Below, piece by piece: positions 1 to 12,820 of a DNA stretch of 64,000 nt; positions within the stretch are counted from its first letter, which is position 1; each line of letters starts with the position of its first letter. Location of the stretch: contig CM077116.1 in NCBI GenBank assembly GCA_039619475.1, positions 248,009,440 through 248,073,439 of the forward strand, written 5' to 3'. This DNA is from Icerya purchasi (taxonomy: Eukaryota; Arthropoda; Insecta; Hemiptera; Monophlebidae). The position numbers and the translations under genes were made by a program. A model generated the notes under the pieces. It saw nothing but the letters and a program-made list of their open reading frames with translations, did no database searches and was not told the origin of the DNA.

Positions 1-2231
1 GCTTATTTTCTAGAAGAAATAGTAAATTTTCATATGAGTTACAATGTTTTATTATAAAATTTATATACATACTTCTTTAAATTTGAGTTATAAATGTTTA
101 TATCCATTTTCTGTATTGTCACTTTATTAAAAATTTATCAAAAAACACATATAACAGAAAAATTATAGTTTAATAAATTATTTAATTAAAATATTCTACT
201 TTTCAGTAACAGGAGTATTTTTTAACCGTGAAATACGAAAAAATTTTGATACATACAATGTTTTTTGAAGAAAACTGCACAAAAAATAAACAACTTTTTT
301 TTTGAAATTTCTATAATATGATCAAAATCTACAATGAAAAAGAAAAAATTAATGTTAATAATCAGGTATTTATTCTTTTTTCAATCTTCAGGAAGCGGCA
401 TACAGGCTTCAATTTGTTCTCTGTATAAAAAATAAAAATCGAAACAGATGTATTTTTCTTTTTTATTTATATTCAAAAGTAATATAGAAATATGAATCTA
501 TTTCCATCACAAGGTTATATACTTACATAGTATGTTATACTATTTTATGTTGTATTTCCTCCAATTTACAGAACTGCTCCTTCCATTTCTGCTTCTCCAG
601 TACAGTTCGGTATCCTCTTTTGGTATATAAATATTTAAATTTTACTATTCTACTGAAAGAGCTTTCGTCTAATCTTTTTTGAATTATTTTCTTCTTTATC
701 CAATAATATACTTTTATGGTTATTTCATAATGTTTACTGCAACAATTTTGGCGCTTTCAGAACGTGCTAAATTATTGTCTACAAAAAAGAAAATTTATAA
801 TTATTTAATAAAAATAAAACCAGATCTTATTTTTTTCAAATATAATATGTTATTTACTTCTAGCTCTTTTCCTGAAAGGATCATATCCACCCAAAATTTA
901 ATGGTTGATGTTTTCATATACATGTAGATGTAATCAAAATCCATTTCTATATAACAAAAAAAAATGTTTATTACTTTTCTTAAAATAACTATCTAATTTT
1001 ATTTTTTTTTATTTTGTTTTACTCAAAAAACCTAATTAAAATTAATGAATGTCAATAAAAAAACAACAGCGAGGCAATAATATTCGAAAAAAAAAAATTT
1101 TACCTATCTTATAATCTAATAGGATATTCAAAAATATTAGATAAAATAAAATCTAAAACTTACTATGAGTTGGTGATAAAGTTTCAACAAAAATGGTGCA
1201 AAACGAAAAACTACTACTTCGGTTAATATCAACAACGTTTAATAACGAGGAAGATTGACTCAGATACATTTGTTATAATCCAAAAACATAATAGTAAAAT
1301 GAAAGTAATAACGGACTTGGAATCAACAAATTTCACCACGAACACTAACGCAAATGGTAAAACTTTTTAAACACTTCAATGATACTGAAATGTTGGGAGA
1401 AAAGCAGGTCTAATGTAACTAACCTACAATATCCAATATGATGAAGTTTACTTAAAATTAATTTGGAATATTTATTCAAAATCAGTGTAAATAAATATTA
1501 TTTTTTCATTAATACTAACACTGTGCATCTGTTAAATATCCTTCATTAAATAAAGTGAGTACTTTTTCAACTCGCTAGCAGCACCAGTTAAAGAGAAAAA
1601 TAAAATATTAATTACACATATGTTAAGGTCCGATTTCATTGACGCAACTCAGACTTATCTGTGCGGTAATATCCTCAACAGAGCAATTAATTGTATTTCT
1701 GATCTTAGCAAATAAATAATAGTTGAAGGTAACCTCTACGTGGGGCTATTTATAACATTTTATTTATTTATTGAACACGTTCATATTCTAAGTTTCTCTA
1801 TATTTCAATATTTAAACGGAATAGCGGGCAACCACCAACAAAGGAAAGTCTCGTTGCCATTTGTAGAACGATCCAGATTATAACACATGGATAAAAAATT
1901 CATCTCATTTATAGCCACAATTATTTCTAAAATCTCACTTATCTACGAATTAATTCATCGAAATCAATCGACTGCGCTTTAAAGTTAAATATAAATCAAT
2001 ATCTTTTATTTTTGCATATTCAAAAATAATGAAATGTAAATAAAAAAACATCTAAAAATAATGTAGAATTATGATAAAACATATCAACCTGAGAACAATA
2101 TCTTGTTCTATAGAAGGTCGAGAATGCATACCTTAAAAATGGTATATTCGGCATCGCTAAATACGATTCTGAGATCAACTTTAAGCATTGTTGTAAAAAA
2201 CTATGACTAAACCGACCGAACTGTAGTATTT

Positions 2232-2391
2232 GGAGGGTTATTCTGTGATCTGCAAAAACCAAGATATTTTTATTTCTGAATTGAACAAAATTTAACTAAT
2301 GTATTCTAAATATGAAAAGTTTTGTCCAACTAATTTTGTTCAATTCAGAAATAAAAATATCTTGGTTTTTGCAGGACACAGAATAACCTCC
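2232..2391. repeat. Inverted repeat (foldback, arms of about 62 bp)
   Basis: The left arm (2232-2293) is almost the exact reverse complement of the right arm (2331-2391), with only a few mismatches. The loop is about 37 bp. Both arms contain the block AAGATATTTTTATTTCTGAA or its complement. This fits a small foldback MITE or the two ends of a non-autonomous DNA element inside an intron. I see no coding capacity and cannot name the family. Confidence 0.8.
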
Positions 2392-2519
2392 TTGGAAGCT
2401 TTTTATCGCTAAATAAGCTTTTTAAAGGTTACTCTCGACTGTATATACATACATATATATCGTGCAAAAGGTAGAGGATGGGTATGTTCACGTAAATATT
2501 TATTTCGCACATACCAGCA

Positions 2520-2960
2520 AAAGATTTTTGAGGTTTCACAGTTGAGTCCAAAAAATCGTTGTGAAATACGTCAAAAAATAAATATCTCGATTGTTTTAGT
2601 CCGTTAAACTCGTTCTTTTGGTGTCACTTTCGTATTTTTGAGCACGTGCCATGACAAACTGAACCAAGTATGTATACCAGGGTATTTCTTAGGGTGCTAA
2701 ACTCACTTTTTGGATTAACATTGCGTTTAGTATATAATAAAGTCCTAAAATACGTCAATAAATGGGGATCTACGAGGTCAATTTCGTGCTTTTGAGCTAC
2801 ATACTGTGGGCAAACCGAACTAGGCATGTGTGCTAGAGAGTTTTTGGGTCGCTAAACTCATTTTTGAGACTAAAATTGCGTTCGGTATTCATTAAAATCT
2901 TTAAAACACCGAAAATCGCTGAAAGTTTTAGTTTTTGGCACGTTTGAACTCCCCCCTCCC
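2520..2960. repeat. Diverged tandem repeat, period about 160 bp
   Basis: Similar blocks recur. AAATACGTCAA.AAAT appears near 2564 and 2748, TTTTGAGC followed by AAACTGAACC or AAACCGAACT near 2635 and 2793, and GCTAAACTCA near 2696 and 2852. The copies are diverged and contain indels, so the unit is only roughly 155-185 bp and there are about three copies. No protein is encoded. The origin is unknown. Confidence 0.6.
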
Positions 2961-3185
2961 CACAAAAAAATCATGAAAAATTCAGAGTATTAACGTTCAC
3001 CCTACAGAATTAAAGATGAAATAATCTTCAAATATGTGAATAGTAACGAGGGTTAATCGATATAAGTTAATATGATTAAAAATATTCTCTGAATTAATTC
3101 CAAATAATTTTAAAACATTTTAACCAGATAACATTACTCTGTTATTATTATGCCCGAAAAGTTTATTTTAAAATTCTGTATGTAG

Positions 3186-6100
3186 GAAAGAGCCTTTGAT
3201 CGATCACAACAGATTGAAGACTTGCAGAAAAGATTGGTAGATGCAGAAATGTTAAAAACGCGTTATATGCAAAAGGCAACTTCATTAAAAGAACAAGTAA
3301 ATCGTATAATTACAATTTTTTTTATATATTTAGTTACCTTTTTTTAATAACGAAATAATTACGTTTACTGTTAAATTATTTTATTAATACTTATATTTTG
3401 TCCGGATTCTTTATCTTTTCCCTTAGAACAAAATATTTGTTTTTTAATATAAAGAGAAATCATAAATAAAGAATCTGCAGATAATCAAACAGGCAAAAAC
3501 AAAACCGTTCAGTACCATTTTCTCCTCTGTTTATTAACCGATTTTTTTCTTCCTTTTTTTTGTTTAGTAGCTATTGACGATCTTTAGTGTTATCAGTAAA
3601 GAAATTTTGGAAACAGTTTTTTTTTCTCTTATTTAAATAAAAAATTAATACAAAAAATGAAAAAATAAATCGCTACAACCAGTAAATCTGTTCTTATTAA
3701 AATATTTTAACTTTTCTTAATAATCATCATTATTGGCTTTTTTTGTACTAAGTCTTAAGGTGCCGTTTAATATAAATTAAAGTAGGGTTTTTAAATTGTG
3801 ATTTACCGTTATTTTACTGAATTTATTTCTTTTTTTAAATTATAATGGGGTACTGAACTCGTTTGTATTGTAAGTACATATAAAAGTGCATGTTCTCAGA
3901 TATACAATGAACGAATGTATAAGAGTAGAGAGAGAAAAAAACTGGAAATATGCAAATTAATACATATTTTCCTTAAATTTTTAATAATAATTAAGGTCGA
4001 ATTTCGACCAATGGGCGAACGGTAGTTTTAATAAGTAGATCAAAAAAAGACGTCCTAGTTTTCACTGAAGAATAAAGCAATAAAGGAAAAATAAATAAAC
4101 TATACTACTTTTAGTTTCAGATATGAACGGAATAAAATTGTCTACATGTGTTTGGCTGCGCACAATTTTTTTTTAAAGTTAACAATGTAAGATATCTACA
4201 TATAGTTATAAACATTTACAGCAAGAAAGTTGAAACATAACGTTACGCGCATGAAACAAAATTACTTAAAAGAAAAAATAGTAATAGTCAAATAAAAAAA
4301 ATACTAATTCCGTATCGACTGTGAGATATTTCAATTAATTCCAAATAATGACATAATTAATTTTAACTGTAAGTGTCATTTACAAACGGACAGTTGCTGA
4401 ACTAAATTAGCGGTTGATAAAACAAATATGTGAAAAGTTTATTTAAAAGCATAATTACAAAATAGTTTCATAATAAATCTTACTTATTCATGCTGACAAA
4501 AAAAAATAGTACGCATGTTTTTAACTGAACTATCGCAATATTTAATATTATTAAACTAAACCGAAAAAAAGAGGGACAGAAATAAATACAGACAAAATGT
4601 AAGAAAATTAGAGGATTTTTGAGAATTAAAGAGGAAAACCAGTCATGTAACAAATATTTTACGAAGTAAAGTAGTCAGTTGGCCTTCCTTTTTAGACATT
4701 CATAAAACTAGCTAATTATAAAAATAAATTGCTTATCATAAATTCAGTGAAATAAGAATATTTGCGTCATCAAGAGAGGTATGTACTATATCGACTTAAA
4801 ATATAAAAGTAGGCAGCAATATTAAGTTTAAATTAATTTTTTTGAATTAATTAACTGACGCTTTTTTACATTAAAAGTTTCGAAAATATTAATGACAGCT
4901 TTTTGTTTCTTTAGTAGTTTATTTTCTTTAGACGATATTATAACTGACATAGTAAAAAATGAAAATTTTGCCAAAAAAAGCTTTGTATTTTACGACAATT
5001 AATTTTTTTTTGCAACGTACTCGTACTTTTTCCGCATTTATTCATATTTATATGACTATGGCAGCTACCTATAAAGTAATTTTTTGTATTTTTCAAATAT
5101 AGGTCTTAGTGGATTTTTGACAAACCATAAATTCCGAGTTTATGGGTACAGAGTTAGGTGAGATTAAAAGAAGACTAAACGTGTTTTCTTTATAACACAT
5201 GTCAAACACAGAACTGTAATAAAATAATATTTATGTACATGATATTGAAATTATACACTAACAGCATTATGCGCGAAAATATGATACTATATTTTCGATA
5301 TCGAGTAAATTAATATTTTATTTCCCATTTAGCTGAATATAGTGTCAGAAAATTCGGAACAGGATAAATCTATGAGTGAGCACACTATTAAGTTACTCAA
5401 AGAAGAATTAATATCAGTTAAACAAAATCTAACCGAATGTCAAAGATCCGAAAATGCTGTAAGTATATAAAACGAATACAAAAATTTTAATATTCTTTTT
5501 GGTTTTTGTGATCTAGTTTTATTTTTTAAAAATTCACGTTAATTTACCGCCCCTTTATATTTACCTATATACTTGGAATATTTAATGATACACAGAATTC
5601 AAGTTAGGTAAACTTAATAAGTGCATTTTGAATTAAATAGATAAGAATTTCATTCAAGGTTAAGAAATATCTTTTTTTGAAATAGTCACCGATAATTTTC
5701 AGATATCGTATGCGCAAGAAAATTACAATTTTGCGAACACTTCTAAAACGATTGAAAAATAAATTTAAAAAAAATAAAATCGTGTTTTTTGTTTCACACA
5801 AATAATAAATTTTATTATTGAATTAACCAGCTGAAATAAAACGTGAATTATAACCGAACCTATATTTTAATATTATTAAACGAATTAAAATAAAAACATT
5901 ACATAAACCAGATGCAATAATATTTCTACTATTACTTACAGTTAATAGACTTCAGAAGATCAATAATTACCTTACTAGGATTGGATCCTTCTATACCAGA
6001 TTACGAAATTGTTTCTCGTCTTTCGAAGTTGATAAATGCTCATCGAGAATATACGTTAGTTTCCAAAAGATATGATGAACCATTTCGTGGTACAGTTAAT

Positions 6101-6262
6101 TTAAATCCGCGATATTCAACTACATTAGAATTACCGGCAACTACCAGTACCGTTAACCGATACAGTACTCTAGAAAAGCCGAAATACTTGGAAAGTTTAT
6201 TGGATGACATTGATGCCGATATCACAGCCAGTTATAATAAACGACCAAGCCGTACTTTGTAA
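3186..6262 (+). CDS. 3' part of a multi-exon host coiled-coil protein gene
   Basis: Three exons are visible: 3186-3296 (37 codons), 5333-5458 (42 codons) and 5942-6262 (terminal, stop TAA at 6260). Each is preceded by a pyrimidine-rich AG acceptor, and the first two are followed by GTAAAT and GTAAGT donors. All junctions are phase 0, so the exons join without a frame break. The first two exons encode charged heptad-like helices typical of coiled coils (ERAFDRSQQIEDLQKRL; HTIKLLKEELISVKQ). The last begins LIDFRRSIITLLGLD, continues with PDYEIVSRLSKLI, and ends in a Ser/Thr/Arg-rich tail. The C-terminal pattern reminds me of CCDC170-like proteins, but this is recall and not verified. The 5' part of the gene lies outside the window. 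The reading frames look intact, so this is probably a functional host gene. Confidence 0.75.
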
Positions 6263-6483
6263 CCTGTTACCATTATAATTATAGAAGAAATCAAAATGTA
6301 AGATTTATCGATGTAAAATATTTAATTAATTTCATGTAGCATGTATCGAAATTAAGATAGTAAAAGTGGTTATTAAATCTTGATGCAGAAATAAGAATTT
6401 TTAAAAAATATCAATAGATTTTTCATTTATAATCTACACTTTTTTACCGTACTATTAGTAAAGACAAAAATATCGAAACTGTA

Positions 6484-6489
6484 AATAAA
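6484..6489 (+). promoter_or_regulatory. Candidate polyadenylation signal of the host coiled-coil gene
   Basis: AATAAA lies about 220 bp after the stop codon of the terminal exon. A second AATAAA is at 6576-6581. Both are plausible 3'-end signals in this AT-rich DNA, but such hexamers are frequent here by chance. Confidence 0.35.
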
Positions 6490-8499
6490 CCGGTATGTAT
6501 AATTTTATTTACAGAACAGAGTCTAAATGTTTTCACTTATCTGCACCATTTAAACCGAATAATTCCATGTCATGTAATAAACTAAAAACTGTTATATTAA
6601 AAATTTTTAGCCTGTAATACTTTTCAATAATGTAATATTTCATTCGGTTCCGAAAAATTTCAAATGAATAGTTGCATATATTTTTTCTCGAAATTAATAC
6701 GCATATTTAAACAACTATCAACAATAACTATAATTTTTTTTATTTTAGAAGATTAAAAATGGGAAATTAATGAAAATTAACATAAAACATTATAGAAGAT
6801 AATGTTTTTATACAATACATGGACATTTTGTAAATTAAATTCCAATGTTTTATTATACAAAATTTTCATAGAATGGTATCGATAAAAGTAACTTTACAAG
6901 CTAATAATTTAATTAATCACTTCTGTTTGTTTACTTATAACACAGTGTGAAGTTATTTTGTTATAATTGTTTGTTTAAATATACTATAGTTACATATTGT
7001 TATTTTTAACGAGTCATTTAGTAACTGTGAAAAATCTAGTCACACTTAACAATATACTTACGTCGTATATTACATTTGTTCCGTTAGACTTTTTACTGAA
7101 TAAGCAAAAATCTGCAGAAAAATATAATTCTTCAAAACAAAGTACATTTTTTATCTTGCAAAATGCGAGAATGTATTACCGACCAATTTACCAATTAGTA
7201 TAACAGCAAGATTTTGGTTTATCAAAAAATATATTGCAACTAACATTACTCGTTTTATCACAATTATTATTAAATCATTTTAACGCCACTTCAAGTATTA
7301 AAATGTCGTAAAATTGTAAATTGTAATGACGCTGTTTTAAAATAGAAACATAACTAATTTAAATATTTTTAATGTTCGAAATTGCAACAAAAATGTACTA
7401 CATTACTGTATAGAATTGTAAATTAATAACATACCATGAATTATTACAATTTCGAAATGAACAAGCATTATCAAATCACTAAAATTATTTGATACCGTCT
7501 TTTGTAAACATTTTTTAAAGATTTGTGTACATTTTAAGCAGTACGCGTATACATACATATATATTTTTTTCGATACTTGTTACAAATATTTAAACATATC
7601 GATAATTTTGTAAATATGTAAATATTGTGTAATTAAATAAGTTTGTTCGTCGAGTAATTTGTATTTACGTATTTTATAAATCATATGAAAATTTAGTCAA
7701 AAGGAGTGCAGACAACTAGACAATTCAATACAATACGAATTTTGACAATCCCGAAGCTTGGAACAGAAAATGCAGTTTCTTAAACCAAAATAAACATATA
7801 AATAATTGATCCATATTACAATATTCCGTTATTCAAATAAAAAACCAATTAAATTATCAGCGCCTATAACTGCACGATATAGAAATAAAATATTTAACCT
7901 TTTTGACAGATGATTTGTTCCAATATTGATTAACAAAACCAGCTAGGTAAAATTGAAAATCTGTTACAATGGAGAAATGATATAATAATAATTTAAAAAA
8001 GTAGGAAAGTAAACTCAACAAATTCTGCTTAAAGAAATAGGGGATACTTAATGAAATAAAAAGAATTAAATAATAAATGAAGAGTAAATAATGCAAAGGT
8101 AAAACAAATAAGCCTCCTTAAAGGGGGAGAAATAAAATTATTTGTAAGTATTTTTTATTACTAATATTGAAAATAATAATAATATTACTTGCTTACAGCT
8201 TTTTATCAAACCTTTTGACGCGGAAGAAAATAAAATTACTTAATGAAAATTATCAAGTTCCATTCCACATTAATTAAAAATACGGAACAAAGTGTTACAG
8301 ATGATGTTAAACTGACAACTGCTTTTTTCCTCTTCCCTATTTTCCTAGTCCATAAAAACACCATTGAAGCAGATGTCATGATAAAATGGAAGTATACGAT
8401 TGGTCTTTCTCTCTTCCCCCAAACTTTATTTTGCTCTTAATAAGAAATTGAAAGCGAGTACACTAGAAATCGATCTGGCAGATCTGTTTAGTAATACCA
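6490..8499. other. AT-rich 3' flank without a recognisable gene
   Basis: Two kilobases follow the 3' end of the host gene. The short open frames have compositions expected of AT-rich noncoding DNA, with no motif or conserved pattern. I see no repeat boundary before the LINE relic that begins near 8500. Confidence 0.5.
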
Positions 8500-8907
8500 A
8501 GTTATTTCTGTTTCAAATTTACAACAAAATTTAGGAGTCAAGGGATATTCCATCTTTGTGGGAAAATAGCAGTGGTTATTCCTATTGTGAAACCGAAAAA
8601 AGATCCTTGCCAGTTAATAGTTATTCTCATATATTTTTATTAAATACTTTGTCTAAAACTCAGAGAAGACGATCAAAAAACGTATTCTTTCCTTTCTAGA
8701 TAGTAATAATATCCCTTCATCTTGTCAAGCCGGAGGTCGTAAGACTAGATCAACTTTAAGTCACCCGGCCAACTTACAGAGACAGGTATTAAAGGCTTTT
8801 CAAATCCATCAGCTCTTAGTAACCATCTTTTTTGACACTAGAAAGATGATCATCTGTGGCGACATGGCTTAATAGTCAAATTAAGTAGACTGAGAGTAAC
8901 TGGAAAG
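8500..8907 (+). pseudogene. Jockey-like LINE reverse transcriptase relic, left half
   Basis: With frameshifts, this reads as the N-terminal part of a non-LTR reverse transcriptase: a stretch like KIAVVIPIVKPKKDPCQ, then SCQAGG, then a degenerate FFDTRK followed by TWRHG-like residues, which is the motif A region. It stops exactly at the hAT target duplication and resumes at 37704. This is the oldest layer of the nest. The family name is inferred from motif style (jockey clade). Confidence 0.65.
8900..8907. repeat. 8-bp target site duplication of the hAT element (left)
   Basis: CTGGAAAG sits immediately outside the CAGTGGCGGATCT terminus. The same 8 bp recurs at 37704-37711 outside the other terminus. 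An 8-bp duplication is diagnostic for hAT transposons. Confidence 0.9.
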
Positions 8908-9433
8908 CAGTGGCGGATCTAAGGGGTGGCGCGGGTGGGCCTGGCCCCTCCGCACTTTTTCTGGGCCCCTCCATGCCCCCCCCCCCCAAAAAAAAAAATT
9001 TAAGATTTACACGAGAAGAAATACGTAAAATTTTCCTCTTCTACAAACATCACACGAAAAATATTACTAAAATCTTGGTGTTGTTACATTTGTAGTCTGT
9101 CTCTGCACCTATGATATGCGTTGAGACAGGCGACGGCGGCGGCGCCGTATTCGAGTCAAAACTCTTGATTGTGAAAAAGAAACCATTGGCGTTGCATATG
9201 ATATACTACTTATAGTTGACCGTTTTTATCATAATTCTGAGAACTGAGGGAACACGTATGCTTTTTATACCAATACTAATGCAGCAGATTAATATCGCAC
9301 GAGGACTACTGATTACTGATTTTTTACACTCATCAGTTGAGGTGCTTTGTACGTAATATAAATGTCGATTTTCGTAAGTTTTATTTCGCTTTCGTATTTT
9401 TAACTTTCCACTTGTAATTATCTGATTTTCGAT

Positions 9434-11771
9434 ATGAGTAATCTACCTAAACCGGCTAGAAGAACTTTGGAAGACTTTTATGATTCATCTAAAAACAAAC
9501 AAAAAAAACACCGAGTTGAATTTAAGTGATGCAGCTACAGCTCGGTCATCAAACGTTGGAAAAATCGCTGAAAAACAGAAAGATGTTGGCATTGAAGATG
9601 ACTTTATTTTAATGAGTAAACTAATTTGATTTTAAATTTTTTTCTAAGCTTAAAATTTTTTTGGAAATAAGACTATTGAGCTACAATTTTTAAATAAAAT
9701 TTGGTGTTTTCATATTAATGAATGAACCTATCAATTTCGATTTTGATCTTTCGAAGGTCTGGAAAATGCTGATGAAAATAATTTCGAACGTCTTAATGAA
9801 GAAAGTAGCGAATCGGATGTTGATTCAGATCCAGATATGTCAGCATCAGTACCCACGGATTCTGAGTTGATTTTTAAATCCTCAATGTCGCATTCCAGTG
9901 CAGTACAATCTTCAGATTCAACTACTTCCACCTCAAAAGTTCCTGGTCCATCTGACCTTTCACAGTTACCAAATGAGGGTGCAAAACAACCTATTTTGAA
10001 AATGTTTTCAAAAACTGAATTTGGATCAGCAAGGAATAAAAAATTTCGATCTTTCATACCTCACTGGTACAAGATATATCCTTGGCTCGAATATAGTGTT
10101 TTGAAAGATGCAGCTTTCTGTTTTGCCTGTCGGATTTTTTGTGTTCAGGTAAATGATAATAATAAAACTTACATAACAACTGGATTTCGAAATTGGAGAA
10201 AAGCTATAGAGAAGTCGTCGGGATTTGTTCAACACTAACAGAGTCAAGAGCATTTAAAATGTATGGTGAAATGGACTGCATTTAAAGAAATTGCAAAACA
10301 GAAACAAAGTACTGTTGCCGCACAAGTTGATGAGCACCATAATCAGTTGGTGAAAGAAAATAGGGCTTATTTGAAATTGGTGGCAAAAAGTCTATTCTTG
10401 ACAGCTACACAAGGTGTAGCTCAGAGAGGTCACAACGAGGGAAAAGATAGTTTGAATAAAGAGGTAACTTTCTCGAAATTTTGAATTTTGCTGTCGAAAA
10501 CAACGAGATATTGAAAAAAAAAAGTTGAATCCTTACCCGAAAACACCAAGTATACATGTCCTCGTGTACAGAAACGAGTTTTTATCTATAGGTGCTGACT
10601 TAGTACTTAAAGAAATTAGCAGCGAATTGAAGAAGTCGTTGAGTTTTGCAATTATGGCCGACGAAAGTAAAGATATAACCAAAACAGAACAAATTTCTAT
10701 TGTAATACGATATTATTTAGATGATACCATTTATGAACTGTTTTTAAGATTTCAAGCTGCGAAGAAATTAAATGCTGCTTCATTATTAAAATATATTGTG
10801 AGTAAACTAGAAAAGTGTTCTGTTGATATGAATAACTGTGTCGCTCAAACGTATGATGGAGCCAGTGTTATGAGTGGACATTTGAATGACGTACAAAAAC
10901 TTTTTCGCGATTTGGTACCTAAAGCTATATACGCACACTGTAATAACCACCGATTAAATTTAGTTCTAACGGATGTTTGTAAAAATACTAGCATTGGGAA
11001 AGAATTTTTTGGTTTAACAGAAGCGTTATATGCATTTCTTTCCGGTTCTTCAATACATGCCCTTTTTGAAGAAACCCAAAAATTAATCAACCCCAAAGTT
11101 AAACCTATTGAGCTTAAACAAATTTGCTATACAAGATGGTCTGCTGAAATTTCGGCTGTCTTAGCAGTAAAGAGACTTTTTTCCGTTATTCTAATTTTTC
11201 TCCACAAACTTGTATTAGATCGTCATGATCGTATGGCAGAAGCAGAAGGTTTTTTATCGGTTTTAAATTTTAAGTTTGTTTTTAATTTAAACATGTTTTA
11301 CGAAATTTTATTCGACTTTAGAATGGTGAGTGAATATATGCAATCCACCAACGCTGAAAGCAGCCGTGTTCTTTGCCTAATTGAATCGTTACTGTTAAGC
11401 TTAACCGATTACCGAATTAATGATGAGTTTTTTAAAATAATTTATAAAAACTGCATTCAAATGTGCTAGCAAAACGAAGTCGTAAAATTCCTAAAAAATA
11501 TGAAAATTTTATAGTTTCAAGTTCTGCAACTGAATCGGACGATAATGTTTTTCAAGACGAAAGTGACTATAAAATTAAAATTTTGTATCCTATTTTAGAT
11601 TTGGCCATTTCTGAACTAAACTCTCGATTTTCTGATAATAATCCTATTTTAAAAGCCATCGAATGTTTCAATCCAACAAGTGATACATTTTTAAAATATT
11701 CGTTATTGGAACCCTTAGCTATTCACTATGATGTCGACGTTGAAACTCTATTTATATTAGAGAAAGCAGAA
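9434..11771 (+). pseudogene. hAT transposase (TTF/ZMYM-type), N-terminal and core part, broken
   Basis: The gene starts at ATG 9434 (MSNLPKPARRTLEDFYDSSK). A one-base frameshift follows in the first exon, then probably an intron with donor near 9616 and acceptor near 9758. From there the frame gives an acidic/Ser-rich linker and a TTF-type zinc-finger region (FIPHWYKIYPWLEY, CFACRIF). A stop occurs at 10236 and another at 10482, then a frameshift. The RNase H-like core follows at 10525-11469 with IMADESKDI (catalytic Asp), YDGASVMSG and the CNNHRLNLVL motif. A further frameshift near 11460 leads into 11463-11771, which ends ETLFILEKAE. The gene is cut by the LINE at 11771 and continues at 37183. 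The family uses this enzyme for cut-and-paste transposition. This copy cannot be active. Confidence 0.88.
11764..11771. repeat. Candidate LINE target site duplication (left)
   Basis: AAGCAGAA occurs here and again at 37183-37190. Removing one copy and the intervening DNA restores the hAT reading frame without a break (Ala-Glu codons coincide at both sites). That supports this as the true insertion point. Confidence 0.7.
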
Positions 11772-12731
11772 CGCTTAAATAGAAGAAAAATCGTAGATGA
11801 CCAAGTAACGTATATTCCAAGTAAATCAATCAAATTAACATTCTATGGACAAACATTCCCTCAATATATATTTATTAACCGAGTGAGATTTGCATGTGAA
11901 CCTTACATAACTAACATAAGACAATGCGCAGTCTGTCTAAGATTTGGACACACAGCTAGAAATTGTAAAAGCAATAACAAACGGTGTGCAGCATGCGGAG
12001 AAACTACACACATGAGAGAAAATTGTAATAACCAAGCGCAATGCGTCAACTGCTTCGGAATACATACAGCGACTGATAGAGAATGCCCGGAGAGAATAAG
12101 ACAAAATAACATCAAAGAGTTGATGGCATATAAAAATCTTTCATATGGAGAAGCCTCCATAGAGATACCCAAAAACCAATCAGGAAATTACTTTTCTGCT
12201 AGAAAATCTAATAGATTTCTACCATTAGCAAATATGGAAGAGGACTTTCCCGAACTCGGTGAAAAGACTAGCAACCGTAATAATATACCAGCATATGTTG
12301 AACCTCCCATTTCGAAACAAGGCTACAAAATACATGTACCGCGCAAAATCAAGTCACATACACCTTTGTCTATTAATACACATCTGACCAATAAACGAAG
12401 CTACTCTAAAACACTAGGCAGCTCTCCTGGAACACCGGAAGAAAATTTTAAAAAAGATACAAATATATTTATGAAAGGAATAGAAGATCTCAAATTTAAT
12501 ACAGTTAAAGGAAATAACACAACGAATGAGGAAAGAAAAGTAAATACAACAAAAATGGGAAACATTAATTTTCTAAACAAAAAAATAAACCAAAAAAATG
12601 AAAAAGATCATAATCCAGAAAGACAGAACAAGGAAGAAAAAAAATTCAATAAAACTAACAATAAAAACAATAGTAATAACTTTTCTGGTACGGACAGCAC
12701 TAGAACTACTCGTACTGTCAGTAAAAAATAA
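11772..12731 (+). pseudogene. LINE ORF1 (gag-like zinc-knuckle protein), 5'-truncated
   Basis: This is the C-terminal part of an ORF1 protein, which binds the retrotransposon RNA. Three zinc knuckles follow one another: CAVCLRFGHTARNC and CAACGETTHMRENC, both CX2CX4HX4C, then the variant CVNCFGIHTATDREC. The remaining 190 residues are Lys/Asn-rich and of low complexity. The N-terminal part is missing because of 5' truncation. The open frame fuses by chance, in phase, with the upstream hAT segment, so a 422-codon chimera (11463-12731) can be read, with residues 1-103 from the hAT. Confidence 0.85.
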
Positions 12732-12820
12732 AAATAGTAAATATCACGTTTAGTTGTATTTTAACTTGACATAAAAAAGTAATAATAATAATAAAAACTT
12801 GCTAATATTAACATATAATA

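Larger units (their letters stand above)
1..3185. other. Probable intronic or intergenic host DNA
   Basis: This AT-rich stretch has no convincing long reading frame. It lies upstream of the first clear exon of the + strand host gene and is probably one of its introns. A hairpin repeat and a diverged tandem repeat inside it are listed separately. Two short stretches near 411-441 and 575-610 are preceded by AG and followed by GT and could be tiny exons, but they are too short to call. Confidence 0.5.

Noticed and set aside
8910..9095. Open frame at the hAT left end
   Set aside because: It translates the terminal repeat and a C/A-rich run. The real first exon starts at 9434.
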